Shown here piece after piece: positions 34,946 to 48,392 of a DNA stretch of 64,000 bases. The position numbers and the translations under genes were made by a program. Positions within the stretch are counted from its first letter, which is position 1. Each line of letters begins with the position of its first letter. Source of the stretch: Neckera pumila. Taxonomy: Eukaryota > Streptophyta > Bryopsida > Hypnales > Neckeraceae. The notes beneath the pieces are model-generated. The model was not told the origin of the DNA. It searched no databases and was given only the letters and a program-made list of their open reading frames with translations. The DNA lies in NCBI GenBank assembly GCA_963969595.1, contig OZ018412.1, forward strand, positions 6,202,501-6,266,500. Direction: 5' to 3'.

Positions 34946-36700
34946 TCAAATTTTAAACTTGCAAGCCTTGTGCAAATCAACTTCATTACTTAATTTTACA
35001 CAATCCTGCAAATTGAGCCATAACAATTCAGAGAAGTTGGACAAATCCGGGAGCTTCTGGATAGGACACCGGCTGCAATCCAAACTTTGTAGTTGGGAAC
35101 AAGGGGTGAGGCCTTGCAGGTCTACAAATCCGTTGTTAGACACATGCAAAATACGGGGACTTGCTAGCCGGGGAAAGTCCCGCCCAAGGTTCTTATGAAG
35201 CCACGACGAATGCCCATTTGCCACCAACTATTTCAAGTTCCGCAGTCCACTTGAGGATGCCATAGAGATCCCTCAATTGCACACAATCCTCAGCACTCAC
35301 TTTCTCGAGACTGGCAAGCTCTTGCAAATCTGGTAACGCCTCCAACTTGTCACAACTGTTAATCTTCAGTTCCTTCAAACTGGTCAAGTTCATCAAACTA
35401 GACAAATCCTCAAAATCGCACCTTGAGAATCCAATGTGCGCAACCTTCATAAGCTTTGGAGATCAAGCAACACACGCACACCCTTGCAATTGTAGACAAT
35501 GACGGATTCCAACATCACTGACTCCGCTAGGCTTGAAAACTCTTGGCCTCGCCACCCATCAATGTGGAGCATTCCCAGCTTTGTAAGCTTGCGTAAATCA
35601 GAGCCATCATGCAGCTCATCAATTCCTACAATCTGATTTTGAAGAGGAATCGAGTTGCTTAATCCTACAGCTAGATCCAAAGGGTGACGTGGAAACCACT
35701 CCAAAGTTTGCAGATTTGTGAGCTTGTGCATATCTAGTAGTTGGGTGAGATTCTCACAATCCGACATAAAGAGGGATTGTAAACAAACCAACTCATTTAA
35801 ACTTGGTAATGAGTTGATGAGCTTGCAAGATGCTAGGTTCAATATCCTCAAGTTTCTGAGGGTGCACATATTTGGCAACTCTACGAGACTCCGACACCCT
35901 TGAGCATTGAGTTCCACCAAATTGACCAAGTCACTCAAACCTGGCAAGCCTCATAGTAAAGTGCAACCGCTCACATCCAACTTCCGCAACCATTTCAACT
36001 TCTGTAAGTTGGACACCTCTTTCAGTTCGAAAGAACAACTGAGACAAAGTTCTTGCAATGCAACAAAATCATCCACACCTGGGCAACTCCATTAGGCACA
36101 ACACCAGCTCAAGTACAAAAATTGCAAGTTGGTGTGATTTGAGCTCAAGCCGGTGATGGTTGTTATCGACTTATTGAAACAAAAAGAAACCACTCATATG
36201 TAGTAAATTGAGGTTGCTTAGATCTGGTAAATGGCCACATCTGTCTAAACTCTAAATCCAACACTTGGAGGTTTGTCAAATGGCTCATCTCGTCAATGCA
36301 AGGTGAATCTGACGGGATGTTCAACCATTATAGAAAGCCCAGCTTCAATAAGGAATCCAGTCCAACAATTGAGATCACAATGCCCTTTTTTATTGGAGGG
36401 AATGGACTACATTCCAATTCCAAGCTCTTGAGGTGTTTCAAACCTCTTAGATCTAGAACATGTACACTTGCAAAGTCTGTACTAAGTTTCAAAACCGTCA
36501 CGCTCAGGAAACAAAAAAAAGTCACATCCTCCAACTTTCTAAATCCTTTATCAAAGAAAAACATCCGCCTCATGTTTACCAAACGACCACCATTGGTCAC
36601 ATTGCCTTCTTCAAGCCCATTGTACTTGTCCCACTCAAACATCCATCGTTTTTTCTTAAACTCGTCAGCTTTTGTCTCTAATCTTGCAAATTCACGCTAT
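34946..36700 (-). pseudogene. Leucine-rich-repeat part of a broken TIR-NB-LRR gene
   Basis: On the minus strand several frames in order encode LRRs of the plant TNL type, with a xxLxxLxxLxLxxCxxLxxLP periodicity. Blocks are 36328-36642 (HVLDLRGLKHLKSLELECSP), 35447-35947 (about six repeats, e.g. LRNLRILNLASCKLINSLPS), 35193-35450 (SLMNLTSLKELKINSCDKLE) and 34946-35227 (QLQSLDCSRCPIQKLPDL). Stops and frameshifts separate them, so no single protein remains. Its natural N-terminal part (TIR and NB-ARC) lies on the same strand at 51.5-53.7 kb, beyond the inserted Copia. That both belong to one ancestral gene is inferred from strand, order and the Copia target duplication. Confidence 0.85.
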
Positions 36701-36923
36701 AGATAGTGCATACCAACTTTGCTAAGCTTATCACCAACATTTCATCTTCAACTTTTCCAATTGCAAGCAAATGAAAATAATAAATATAAACTGTCAAAAG
36801 CAAAGCATATCAATCAAGGTCTTCATCTTGCTCCAAAAAATTAAAATGGCCATACTCAATGCATTGGCCTAATTTCATATATTTGGAGCGTGGGATGTCA
36901 TTTTGGAATGGAATGGCATTTCA

Positions 36924-37128
36924 TGTTATATGTAATGCAAAGCTAGTACATTGAAAATAGAACATATGATTATACTATTGTGTATAAAGGAGAATACAAG
37001 GTAGCTGTAAATAGCCAAGGAATTGTTGTGTCTGTTTAGTAATCTATAGGTGTGACTATTGAGTAACGGATTCACTAATCTACAGGTGCGACTACTGAGT
37101 AACTGATGCTAAGTTGATCTATCTAACA
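36924..37128 (-). repeat. Copia 3' LTR
   Basis: 205-bp LTR starting TGTTATATGTAATGC and ending ATCTATCTAACA on the plus strand. It matches 51294-51491 and carries TTTCA outside. It contains a tandem pair of GTGYGACTAYTGAGTAA motifs. Confidence 0.92.
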
Positions 37129-37138
37129 CTCCCCCTCC
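37129..37138 (-). promoter_or_regulatory. Copia polypurine tract
   Basis: GGAGGGGGAG on the minus strand directly adjoins the 3' LTR. It is the usual plus-strand DNA primer of LTR retroelements. Confidence 0.85.
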
Positions 37139-37139
37139 A

Positions 37140-38770
37140 GCTGCATCAAGTGTACTTAATTAAACTTTCATCCTTAATAACTTATAGGTCTTGGATGTAG
37201 TTTGATGAACTAGACCAACTCCCCCTTCATCAAATCAGAGAAGAAAGTCCTTGAGCAACTGCGCAAGCATTATGCCTGGTTTGCAGAAGCGATTTTGTAA
37301 GAATATCAGCCCACATGTCTGATGTAGGAGTGAATACCAGGTGCAAGACTTGAGATTCAACTTGCTTACAAAGAAAGTGATATTTTATGTCAATATGCTT
37401 AGATCGTTCTGATACTTAGGATTTTTGGCAAGTATAATGCACGTCTGATTGTCACAGTAAAGAGTGCTAGGCAGTTGAACTTGATATCCTAACTCAACAA
37501 GGAATGCTTGAAGCCTCAATTATTTCCTTTGTGGCTGTGGCTGCAACAATATATTTGGCCTCAGTGGATGACAAAGCTACAACGGCTTGTTTCTTTCTGT
37601 GCCATGATACAAAATTCCCATTGAGTTGGAAGAGATAGCTGGAAATGGATTTGTGACTATCAATGTTGCTGGCCCAATCAACGTCAATCCAACCAAGAAT
37701 GAGTATTGAGAAATGTTGAGAGAAGAAGAGTGATAGACTAATTCTCAAGTACTAGTATGCTTTAAGTAACGAAATATTTGTTTTAAGGCTGTCCAATGAC
37801 GAGGTCTTGGATTGGCCATAAATTGTGCCCAATGACTTACTGGAAAAGCAAGATCAAAATGATAACAAGTAACCAGCCATTGGAAGCAACCAATAAATTA
37901 GGCATAAGGCATGGATGCCATAAGAGATAATTCTTCAAGTGTAAGATTCTTAGCTTGAATATGAGAGAAATGAATGCCAGCTTCAAGTAGTGTAGAAACT
38001 GATTTATAATTTGTCATTTGAAACTTAACCAGGAGACTAGTAATATACTTATCCTAAGATAGAGTAATTGTCTTGGCTGTGCGATCTCGGCGTATTTGAA
38101 TACCTAAGAGATACTCCACATCATAGTTATCAGTCATAGCAAATTGATGAGTGAAAGTGGCTTTGTGAGCTGACAAATATTGAAGATTGTCAGAGACAAG
38201 AATTAGGTCATCAATATAAAGGAAGAACTAGATGTCTTAAAATATATGTTGCTGTCGGATTTACACTTGAAAAAGTCTTGACTGAGAAGAAAATCATCAA
38301 AGAGGTCTTACCAAATCCGGAGGGCTTGCTTGAGTCCATACAAAAACTTGTGCAAGCGACACACTTTGGTTTCACAACCAGGTTCAATAAACCTTCAAGT
38401 TGTGAGAGATAAATTTCTTCTTTTAAAATACCATTAGATGAGTTGTGGTTACGTCCATCTGATGAGCGTACAGGTCATGGAGTGCAATAAGAGCAAAAAG
38501 TAGTCGTAACGATGTCATTTTTATGAGAAGGGAGAATGTTTCTTGATAGTCGATACCTTCTTTTGAGAGAAGCCACGTGCCACAAAACAAGCTTTGTAGC
38601 AAGCTAGAGTGCCATCAACATTATACTTGCGGCGGAACAACCACGTGGAGCTGACAATGGAGCAATCAGAATGTTTATTGACTACGGTCCAAGCACTATA
38701 AGAAATCTTTGTTTTTAGAGATGCTTTCAATAAAACATCAAGATGTTTTTTTGAACATCACTATTGACAT
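37140..38770 (-). pseudogene. Copia reverse transcriptase and RNase H remnants
   Basis: In minus-strand order: the reverse-transcriptase start at 38521-38730 (WLFRRKYNVDGTLACYKACF...GFSQ), the catalytic LYIDDLILVSDN around 38170-38220, a conserved LLGIQIRRDR block near 38100, and RNase H at 37494-37748 (WIDVDWASNIDSHKSISSYL, then LSSTEAKY). Frame changes and stops lie between the blocks, and the frames are too short for a working polyprotein. Confidence 0.9.
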
Positions 38771-38905
38771 AGAAACATGGGTTGTTTCATTTAATGTCCA
38801 CAAAAATGCATTCCAAAAAATAGTGAAAACATCCCCCAAAACACGGGTTTCTTATAGTGAAGTTCAATTGGTCATCAGTGAATTATGTTCTTTCTGCATG
38901 GCTTC

Positions 38906-40200
38906 TCACCGATGAATAGCTTCAAGTCCAGAGAGCACTGCTTGAACAAAGGTTGGTTCAATAACTTGAGCGAGAAAAGCATAAGCATAGTTATCTTCAT
39001 TATGGAATTTTGTCAAATTCCATTGGCCTTTGTTTTGGCGGTGTGAAGTGCGTGGGGAAGACAAGTCTTTCAATTGGGTGTGTTGCAGATGAGCTTGAAG
39101 GTGAGAAGAGAGATGAGGCTCAAATGGGGGGTTGCCAGAGGCATCACTAGATGCATTATCAGAGGTACTGCCAGGGTGGAGTGGTGGGGTAGCATCGGGT
39201 AGCTTTGCAAGAGCAGAAGGCAGAGTAATAGTAGAGTGATTCGGAGAACTTGGAGCAAGAACCACGTAGTCATCAAAATCAATGGTAGGAAAAAGAGTGG
39301 GTCCACTGGATGGGATAATTTTTCCAGGAAATAATTGATCTTCAGCAAAAATGGCATCATGATTGAAGAACACGCGATGAGTATCAGGTTCATACAACCG
39401 ATACCCTTTGATGCCAAGAGGCTCACCGTAGCCAATAAAAAAACATTTCACAATTTTAATATCAAATTTGTAACGTTTTTCGGGTGATAAATGAGCATAA
39501 GCAGAACACCCAAAAAATTTTGAGATGTCAAAGATTAGGTTTTAATCTTGTCCAGAGTTCATAAAGAATTATGTTTTTTAAGTGCGGAAGTATAAGAACA
39601 ATTTTGAAGGTAGCAGGATGTATGAATTGCTTCAGCCTAAAAGGAATTATGTAACTTGGCAACTTTGAGCATATTTCGAGGGGATTCAATTGGTGTCCGA
39701 TTTTTCCATTTCAAGACTCCATTTTGAGTGGGATTGTATGGATTGGTGAGTTGTCTTTGAATGCCTTCATCTTGACAATATTTGTTAAAGCGATGGGAGG
39801 TGAACTTGCCCCCATTGTCGGAACAGAGTATAAGGATATTTTTATCAACATGTCATTCAATTAGTGTTTTATATTGTAATAAATGAGTCATTGACTTCTT
39901 TTGAAGGAAATAGACGTGAGTGTACTTAGAAAAATCATTGACAAAAAGAAGAAAGTAGAGTGCTCCCCCTAGAGACGGAGTATGCATCGGCCCACAATAG
40001 TCTATGTGAATCAAAGCCAAAACTTCTGTAGCCCAAGTGACGGGATCTTTAGAGTAGGGTGCTTTACTTTGCTTTCCATAAAGACAGCCTTTGCATAAAA
40101 GGGAGTGAATTCATAATAGGTGGTAAGCCAACAACTAATGCATGATTGCTCATGGTGCTCAAAGATTAAAGATTTAAGTGACCAAGGTAATAATGCCAGC
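38906..40200 (-). pseudogene. Copia integrase remnant
   Basis: Minus-strand integrase core around 39650-40080: HIDYCGPMHTPSLGGALYF, then CSDNGGKFTS and NPYNPTQNGVLKWKNRTPIE, matching the Copia D-D-E core. The distal GKGYRLYEP-like block (here GIKGYRLYEPDTHRVFFNHD) opens the 38906-39451 frame, followed by a proline/serine-rich linker. In-frame stops are visible, for example near 39860 and 39640. Confidence 0.92.
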
Positions 40201-40569
40201 AGGTTGTCTCAAGCTTAGATTTAGATAGATTAGTTGCAATACGGCTAGAGTTTGGAGGGTCAACTCCAATTCCGAGGGAAAAAAGATTCCCATCTTTATG
40301 AATATGAAGAATTAGTGTTTTATTCGAGGCTGGTGAAACGGTCGTGATAATACATTGGTCACAAGTAAATAGGACAATTGTCCCGTATTAGTAAGCAAAG
40401 TCACCGAGAGCAAGTTCTTTGCAAGTCCAGGAACGAACAGTACATCTTTTATGAGTCATACAGATTCTATTTCAGGATTATCAAATTTTGAACCCTCCAT
40501 GACTTATTTTGTTGGGCAATAATAGTTCCCACAATGCCATTGGATTTTATTCTATTCTATTAAAACTCA

Positions 40570-40693
40570 TTATAGAACAAATGCTATGGGCAGCATATGT
40601 TGATTGGCGCCTAAGGCTAAATACCAAGATGGAGAAAAAGCTTGAGTTTCCATTGCAAAAAATAGATGAATTGGATCATCTATTATAATATTG
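40570..40693 (-). pseudogene. Copia protease remnant
   Basis: The minus strand reads SWYLALGANQHM where Copia proteases have W-x-D-S-G-A-x-x-H-M. The catalytic Asp-Ser are replaced by Ala-Leu, so it would be inactive. The Harbinger insertion boundary is immediately upstream at 40694-40696. Confidence 0.78.
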
Positions 40694-40969
40694 TTAGAGC
40701 AACCCCACAACCACTCGGCATGTGGCGCAAAGCCGGGGAATGGCCGGGCCCGGCCACATGTGGTGCCCCACGACAGGTACAACAACGGGCAAAAAAAGGC
40801 CAAGCTTGGATAATTATGCAGAGCACACAGCCAGACCTAGAGTCTTGCTCATGGTGCGGTATTCATGATTTTGTCCTTTTGTATCTAGGTTTTATATTAC
40901 GGTTTGAACGTTTTGCTGCACTGCAGCAGGATAACTAGGAGGTGTAGAAGTGTTCGTGGAAGGAGATTG

Positions 40970-42800
40970 ACTTAGTACAACGTCAATATTTTTGGCTTTA
41001 GACGAGTTGAGTGACTTGCACAATCTCAAAGCAATGTAGTTTGTGAAGAATGCAAACAAGGATTGGGCTTAGGGTTCTGTTCTGAAATTCATGAAGTGAG
41101 AGGCTATAGAGAGTCTCTAGGAGGTGATGCTGTTGCAAGCGGTGTGGGTGTTGGAAGAGGTTGAGGAGGTCGTTCTGGAGGCATTGGATTTCAACGAGGT
41201 CGTGAGGATTGCATTGGAGGCAAAGAGCTGTTGGTGTAGGTGGGTTGCCAATCGGTCCTTCAACTTTGAGAGGAGTGGGAGCAGCAATTTCATTGGGAGG
41301 GAGGGCATTTAGTGCAGCATCAAGGCCTGCTTTCGAAGTAGTGTGTAGAAATTGACATCTTAGGCGGTTTAAAAAATGGAAGTTTAGAGTTTTGGTACTT
41401 TGGTAGTAATATTGCTTTATCCTTCACAGGGTTTGTTACATGAATATGACCTCTTAGAGAACCTTGGTAGGTTTTTGGTTCAAAGTCTGTTGGATTATGG
41501 ATATGAAAATCTTGCTTTCCTTTGAACTTTGTGGAGGTCATAGTTTTTTACTTCAATGCTTCACCGAAAACTGCCAACATGCACTATTATTGGTCAACAA
41601 AATTAGTTTCTAAAATTGAATAGTTAGTGTTCTAAATTTACAAGGCATGATTGTGCCAAAGGTTTCTACTGAAGTCAATGAAATTGTAGAGTAGTCAGAA
41701 ATGATGTCCGTGCTCATAATGAAAATGGCTAATAAGCAATTTGGTAGTGTATCCATCACTAAGTCCTCTTGCATTGAATTCTAAAATTTTTAATGTCATC
41801 ATCCGTTTGTTCATAGTTTTTGTTTTGTAGGTTGCCTGCAACTTTATATTTCTTGCAGTGAAGCTTCAAAATTCTTGAGTTATGTCATTTTTATTATTTT
41901 AGGGATTACAATCACATGAATCAAAATCCCCATTGTAGAAAAGGGTGGACTTAGCACTCTCACAGTTTAGTGCACTCTTATAAACGACAATCTAGGCTTC
42001 ACAAATTTTCCCACCCATAGTTTTGCTTCACAAAAAGGATCAAAATGAACCATGCAATTGTACACGGGGGAATTGAATGCCCCCTAATTTAAGTTCATAA
42101 TTGCAGTCATGGAATTCGGTCTTGATTTATTTGGCACCTGCATCTGCATTGACTGTATATCTGTATCTTTGTTCGTTGAATGGATAAATAGGTCAACTAA
42201 ATTCTGCCTTCCTATGTATTCTCTACGGTGGATAGAAGTATGAGGTCGACCTTCATGACGTGCTTTTCTTTTGTGTATTGGTGGCACTTCAAACAAACTA
42301 TCATCATACTTTCTCTTGCGTAAGAGGACACATAGGCAGACCAAAGTGGAGGAGGAACCACATCCGTTGCAATTGAAGGGGCGGATGAGTTCATTGAAGT
42401 TGATGCAAGCTTAGAAGGATAATTGAGGGAGAAAGGAGTCAAAGGCAAGAATTTCCAAGCCGAAGAGGAACGGCAACTAGCACGTGTCTTCAAATGTTTT
42501 TTCAAGATTCTATCATTGGAAATGGACAAAAGGATAGTGCTTATTGGGATTGAATTTTCAAGCACTATAAATCTATAATGAATGTTGTCCTTTCCGATTT
42601 AGACCTTGTTGATCTTTAGAGACCAAGTGGGGGATAATAAAGCATGACATAGCTAAGTTTATAGGTGTTTATTAGCACGTTTGTAACTTAAATATTAGTG
42701 GTACTAGTAAAGTTGATTTATTGAAGAAAGCCTTAAAACTGTACAGGACTTGAAGTTGCCCAAGATAACAGAGTTTGCATATTTGCATGTGTGAAGATTG
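40970..42800. other. Harbinger interior, unassigned
   Basis: Inside the Harbinger. A plus-strand Gly/Arg-rich frame is glimpsed at 41130-41200 (GVGRG...GGRSGG), interrupted by stops. The minus-strand frames at 42084-42565 have no recognisable domain. It probably contains eroded non-coding or accessory-gene sequence. Confidence 0.35.
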
Positions 42801-42806
42801 TGAAGG

Positions 42807-43448
42807 ATGTGCCCTGCATGTTGGAATTTGGATTATACGCAAGAAAAGACAAGCGCTCCCGTGATGAAAGGAAAAGAAGTCCCTGTTAATTCTGAGAGCA
42901 CCTTCCAACGGCCGTCAAGCAATACAGATAGCGAAAAAGGATCACCGTCAAGCTTCAACCATGCGCGACCACATGGTTTTAAGCAAGCTAAAGAAGAATG
43001 GCGGGTGACAACTTTGCGACAGACTGCAGCTCTAGCGCAAGCAAAGGCAACCAAAGCTATGGCAGACGCCACTTTGGAGAAGACGTTAGTAATGAAGGAT
43101 GCCAACTTATTGATGTTGATGACACATTTGACGGATGGGGTCATCTTCAACACAGCTGCATGTTATTTTGAAGCTTTGTCAAGAAGAGGAGTGGAGAAAT
43201 TGGAGGCCCGCTTAGCTAAAGCACGTGCACCAAAAGAGATCGTGCACCCTAACATTCCTCCAATTCTCATAGAGTCTGCTGCAATGTTGCAGCGCAGAGT
43301 GGCAACAGTTTCTGGGACTCCAACACGGCAACGTGCACAACCTCGTTCACCATTATTTTTTGAAGAAGAGGATGCTAAGGACGGTTTGGAGGAAGGACTT
43401 GACAATTTTGAAGACCCCCTTGTAGAGAAGGACACCTTCGATCAATAG
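42807..43448 (+). pseudogene. Harbinger accessory ORF (Myb-like protein), C-terminal part
   Basis: 213-residue open frame. The stretch FKQAKEEWRVTTLRQTAALA, followed by MADATLEKTLVMKDANLLML and a charged LSRRGVEKLEARLAKAR helix, resembles the C-terminal helical domain of PIF/Harbinger ORF1 proteins (NAM-associated type). These help the transposase enter the nucleus and bind ends. The SANT/Myb DNA-binding part expected upstream is not recognisable. A following acidic plus frame (43522-43752) may be its continuation. It could instead be an unrelated plant gene fragment. Confidence 0.5.
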
Positions 43449-43749
43449 GGCAGTACTTGATGACCGAGAGGACGCACCTTGGCAACATCAACCATCCGCC
43501 TGTAGTCTGCAACAATTTGACATGGGATTAGGTGACGCTCATTTTGGTTGGAAGGGTGGTGTCATTGGTCATCAAGTCCATGTTCAGGAATATAATGACG
43601 AAGTGGAAGGTTGTGTGGGTGATGCCGAAGTTAGAGGTGAGCATGACAGCAGTGACAATTGGAATTCTGATCATGAGGAGGACAAGAAAACATGTGGTCA
43701 AGTGAATGTGTATGGCAACTATGAGGTTAGCCAAGCCAGGTGGACAATA

Positions 43750-46049
43750 TGAAGAGGAGGGATATGAAGTCTTCAATTAAAAACAGGTTGGACAGGAGGA
43801 TCGATGTGCAATTCATGATGTCATCTGCAAATCACTCCATCTGTGCACATGGCATCAGTGCAAAGCATTCACGGTAGCTCCCATACTCACCTGTATGGAC
43901 ATGAATTTACGCCTCCCAGTAGGATGTCATCCGAAAAGGTTAGTAGTAGAAACCTTCTTTGGTTACAATCAAGGGTTCAAAAGTCAATAGTATATCTTGA
44001 GGACTACAAGTGTACACCAAAAAGAAATAGCATTAGAAGTCCTTGTCCGGATTTGAATGCATAGTTATATGTATTCTTCTTTGTGTAACGTTTTGTGACT
44101 TGGCTTTTGGTATTTATTGATTCATGGATGTCAAAATTGTTTTATTGAAAAGGTTCATAAACTACCTTCCTTGCTAACAAACATTTAAAGTGAATGGAAA
44201 CGAGTTTCACTTGTTAGTTTGCATGCATTCAAAAAGTGATGCACCTTGTTCAACCTCTATTGCAATTTTTAATTAAATACTAGAATTAAACTCAATTTTT
44301 CAAAATGAAATTAGAAAAGTTTGTTTCTATTCCATATCTATATTTTAAGAAATGTCAAAAATTGAATTAGTGATTGCAATTGAAAGGTCCATGTGTTATA
44401 ATCCAAAAACACAGTAGTCCTTCCTTTTATTCTCATTTTTATTTTATTTTTACTATGTCAAATTCAATAATCAAATTATAATTCTTATTCTATCTTTCAT
44501 TTGTAGTAAAAAGACTAGATTATTTAGTATACAATAGACTTGATATTTTTTTATTTCCATCTTTAGCTTTAGAAAATGATGATAATTTTCTTTTTCGAAT
44601 TAATTGCAAAAAGCAACATCAATTGAAGATGCATTTTTTTCATATCCTAAAATATTAAATTTTCATACTTATTTTTAATGAAAGAACAAATTAGGTTTAA
44701 TAATCGAATTTCACTTAAAAAAATTTGTTGTACTTTTTTCTTTTTTTTGGAAAATCATAACCAAAAACAATGAAATTAGGTTGCTTCACATTAATTGCAC
44801 AACACTCCACACTATAGAAATATTACTACTTTTGTACAATGATGCATTCAAACTTAGAGCCATGTGTATGGCACAAATTTGTGCACCAATTCAGACCTAG
44901 TTTAAAGAGTGCCATGTTCCTCCATGTGGAACAAGCATTGATCCATGGAGTATTTTATCACATGTAAGGCAATCTAATTGAAAAGGCAACCAAATTTTAC
45001 GATTTTGTGTAGAAGTTTTCAATAGTAAACTCCATTATTATTTAAATCTCTTGAGAGAAATTCATACCATTACGATTGCATTTTGCTATTTAAAATTATG
45101 CAAGTTTGTTTTTGGCAATTGCAATGAAAATAATTTCAATTTGTCATGAAATAAACTTTCACTTCTCAAAATGACATGCAAATTACATTTTCAAATATTA
45201 AGAATATATATTTTTATGATTAAAATATGAAAGGCTAAATTTAAATCATGCAAGAAGTTTGACCATTTCACAAAGGGTCAAGTCCATTTGGGGTGAACCG
45301 TTTACAAATCGTTGAACCACTACTGGTATGTCCAATATATAGAAGCATACTTTTTCCATGGAGGCATATCACTAATAAATAAAATTACAATTATTACATA
45401 GCTTCTTGCTTTTATAATGCTCAAGACACCAAATTTTGATGTTGGCAAAACTTGGAAGTTAAACAAGACAAAACCAAGTTGCTATTTTTAATAATTTATG
45501 TTTATGAAAAATTCTTTTTTAAAGTCTAATTTGAGCATCAAAAATCCAATTTTGAAAATGACTGATTATGATTTTTCTCATCAAGATTTTGTGCAAATGT
45601 ACCCATTGCAATCTTGACTTTCTATAGTATTGAGGGCTCTTGGAAATGAGCCTCAAACACACTAGAACTTGAAGGAAAAATGATATTAGGAATTCATTTA
45701 AAAAAATTGTAGAGTGCATTTTGAGAAGTCGTAAATTGATAGGAGATATGTAAATTAGGTCCTTTAACCTCATACTTTTTTTGTTGACCAACTTTTCAAG
45801 TTTGGCATGTGAAAAGAGGATTGAAAGAGTTCAAGTCACTTTTGCTTGTTTTAACACCTTCATATTCAGACATTATAATCTTTCAATTTATAAGTAATAT
45901 TTTTTTTTTCCTATGTGATTTCTACCATGTCTAGTTTGAATTTGCACGGTTACAATTCATAAGAAATTGATCAACTTATCCTAATTTTGCCTTTTCTTCA
46001 ATTTAAAACAAATTCTTAGAAGTTCAAAGAAGCCCTTGGGCATTAAGGG
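43750..46049. other. Harbinger interior, AT-rich, no gene seen
   Basis: Long AT-rich stretch within the Harbinger boundaries. It is unusually large for this superfamily and probably includes further decayed insertions. No coding or RNA feature is supportable. Confidence 0.4.
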
Positions 46050-47797
46050 TTAACCCAAGAAGCCCTAAACTACAATTTTATACAACATATTAAGGTAAGG
46101 CAGCAATTACAAATGGAATTTTTTTTGTCCTAGATATTTTCACTGAACATAACCTAGGGGTACCTTTCAAGGCCCAACTTTTTCATAGGTGTTAACTACA
46201 TGGCAAAGAATTATTGTATAATATGTAGTTTTCATTGCTCAACAGGTAGCCTGGGCAGTTAATAAAACTTTATTGAAAATCATGTTATTGAGAATAAAAA
46301 ATTTTAAATTCATTTTTCACATATATATGTACATATAAAGCCTTGAATAATTTCATTTTCATTGATAATATGAAAGTGATGAGGAATTCAGTTTGCAGGT
46401 AGTCTTGGAATCTCTACTCAAAATAAACTTTGAAGTCCTACATTTGAATGAATTTTAAATTTTTTGTAAAAAATAGAAGTAGTTAGTGTATTTGTTTTTT
46501 ACAACATTATAACCACTAGGATTCACAATTATTAATTCCATAAAAGAATTGTGAACAATTTAGTATTTTGAATTATTCTCTAGTTCTTTGTACTTAATTG
46601 TTTTCTTTAAATATTGTACAATTCAAAATAATTTGAATTCTTTGAAGTATATAGTAGACTTGCCTTCAAGAATGAATGCAGAGAAGTACAACCATTTTGG
46701 ACATTCTTTCATACAATGGTGACCTTGTGAAGTTCAGTTGTTCGGTTATTCACATGTCAAAAAGATATATTTTTGTCAATTCAAATGCTAATATCTTGCA
46801 ACTTACATGGTGAACATTTATGGAAACATTTCAACATCTTTTCAAACCAACATACTTTGCATCCCATGGTTACAAGTGACCTAAAAAAATTGAATTTAAA
46901 ATGTGAAACTTGTTTAAGAAATGGTAGTTGTGGAGTGTTTTTGGTGAAGACATAGTAAAAATCTTAGGACTTTTTAGGGTCAAAAAACAGTAGGGGTTCT
47001 GAAAGTAGTTTACAACAAAATTTTATGTTTATGTGTTAAAAAATTCAGAAATTTCCACCGTGTTCATTGTAGGATCTTATTCAATTTTTTCTCCCTACAA
47101 ATAACCGAACAACGGCACTTTTGAAAGTTACATTTGTATGAAAAAATGTCCAAAATGGTGGTTTCTCTTAAGACTCATTCTTTGAGGCAAGTTGGCTACA
47201 TACTTGAAAATTTCTAAATATTTTGTGATTGTACAACAAATAGGAAAAAAATAATTAGTACAAAAAATAGTAAGCAGAAAGAAATACTTAAAAGAATTAG
47301 TACAAAAAATTCCAATTCCAACAATTGTAATGTTGGAATAAATAGTGAACACCAATTTTTTGACTTTTTTACAAATTTTTTTAAATTGAGTTAAATGATG
47401 TATTGAAAAGCTTATTTTAGAGTAGGGAATTCATAACTATCTTCAAACTGAAGCTCATCATAACTTCATTTAATTAGTCAAAATGGAATGATTTAAAGCT
47501 ACAAAATTATATATAAATCTAAAAAACCAGATTCAATTTTTTATTTAAGAAAAAAAGGTGATTTGAAGAGAATTTTTTAGTTGCTTGGATTTCCTGCCGA
47601 GCAATGAAAATGACATATCATACAATAATTTTTGAATCTTGTAGTCAAGAACTAAGAAAATAGTTTGGCCTTTAACCTACTCCTTGAATACATATTGTGT
47701 AAAAATATTAAAGAATAAAATTGAAAATTCCTATTGTAGTGAGCTGTCCAAAATCACTATGTTGCCAAAAAATGTCGCATGGGCATTTAGAGATTAA
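46050..47797. mobile_element. Head-to-head palindromic TTAA-family element, 1.75 kb
   Basis: The left arm (about 46050-46985) is colinear with 5795-6740. The right arm (about 47040-47797) is the reverse complement of the same sequence, ending GGGCATTTAGAGATTAA. The arms are joined through a short centre near 47000, so the locus can fold into a hairpin of roughly 750 bp per arm. The arms have diverged considerably. Non-coding. Confidence 0.75.
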
Positions 47798-48156
47798 ATC
47801 TCGGATTAAATTTGAAAGGAGATGACATTTCATTCACAGTGACAATGAAAAATGATGAACTGCGAAATAATAGAAAGACTTATAGCAGAACAAAAATCAT
47901 TTTTTATTCAGAAAAGTAAAAACAAAGCACATATGGTGAATATAAAAAAAAATCTGTCATTGCAAAGATGAAAGTCATGTTGCAATAAGGTAATACATTT
48001 TCAATTAGGACTTGCAGCTTCCTTCAATTGCCATAGGGCATAGGTGCTCTATAAGGTCTCCTCTGAGATTGTAGTGTGTATTTGGATTTTTTATCTGTTC
48101 TGTACCAATTACTAAATCCTCGTAAGACAAATCTTGATGTACTGGTAGAACTGTAT

Positions 48157-48392
48157 CATTAGAAAAAAACTGTGTTGGAACCTAACAAAACATGTGGGAT
48201 TGGTTTTGTTGAGTTCCTAGTTTCTAATGCAGATTTTTGCGTTCAAATATGTTTCTGCATTGCAATTCCAACGCAGAAACGCGTTGGAACGCAAAAACGC
48301 GTTGGAACGCAAAAATCTGTGTTAGGATCTAAGAACTCAACAAAACCAATCCCATGTGTTTTGTTAGGTTCCAACACAATTTTCTTCTAATG
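48157..48392. mobile_element. Foldback MITE, 236 bp, inside the Harbinger transposase
   Basis: Arms of about 70 bp: the left arm starts CATTAGAAAAAAACTGTGTT and the right arm ends CACAATTTTCTTCTAATG. Both contain CCTAACAAAACATGTGGGAT or its inverse. The loop holds repeats of GCGTTGGAACGCAAAAA. It lies at the transposase C terminus, after its insertion into Copia. Confidence 0.85.
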
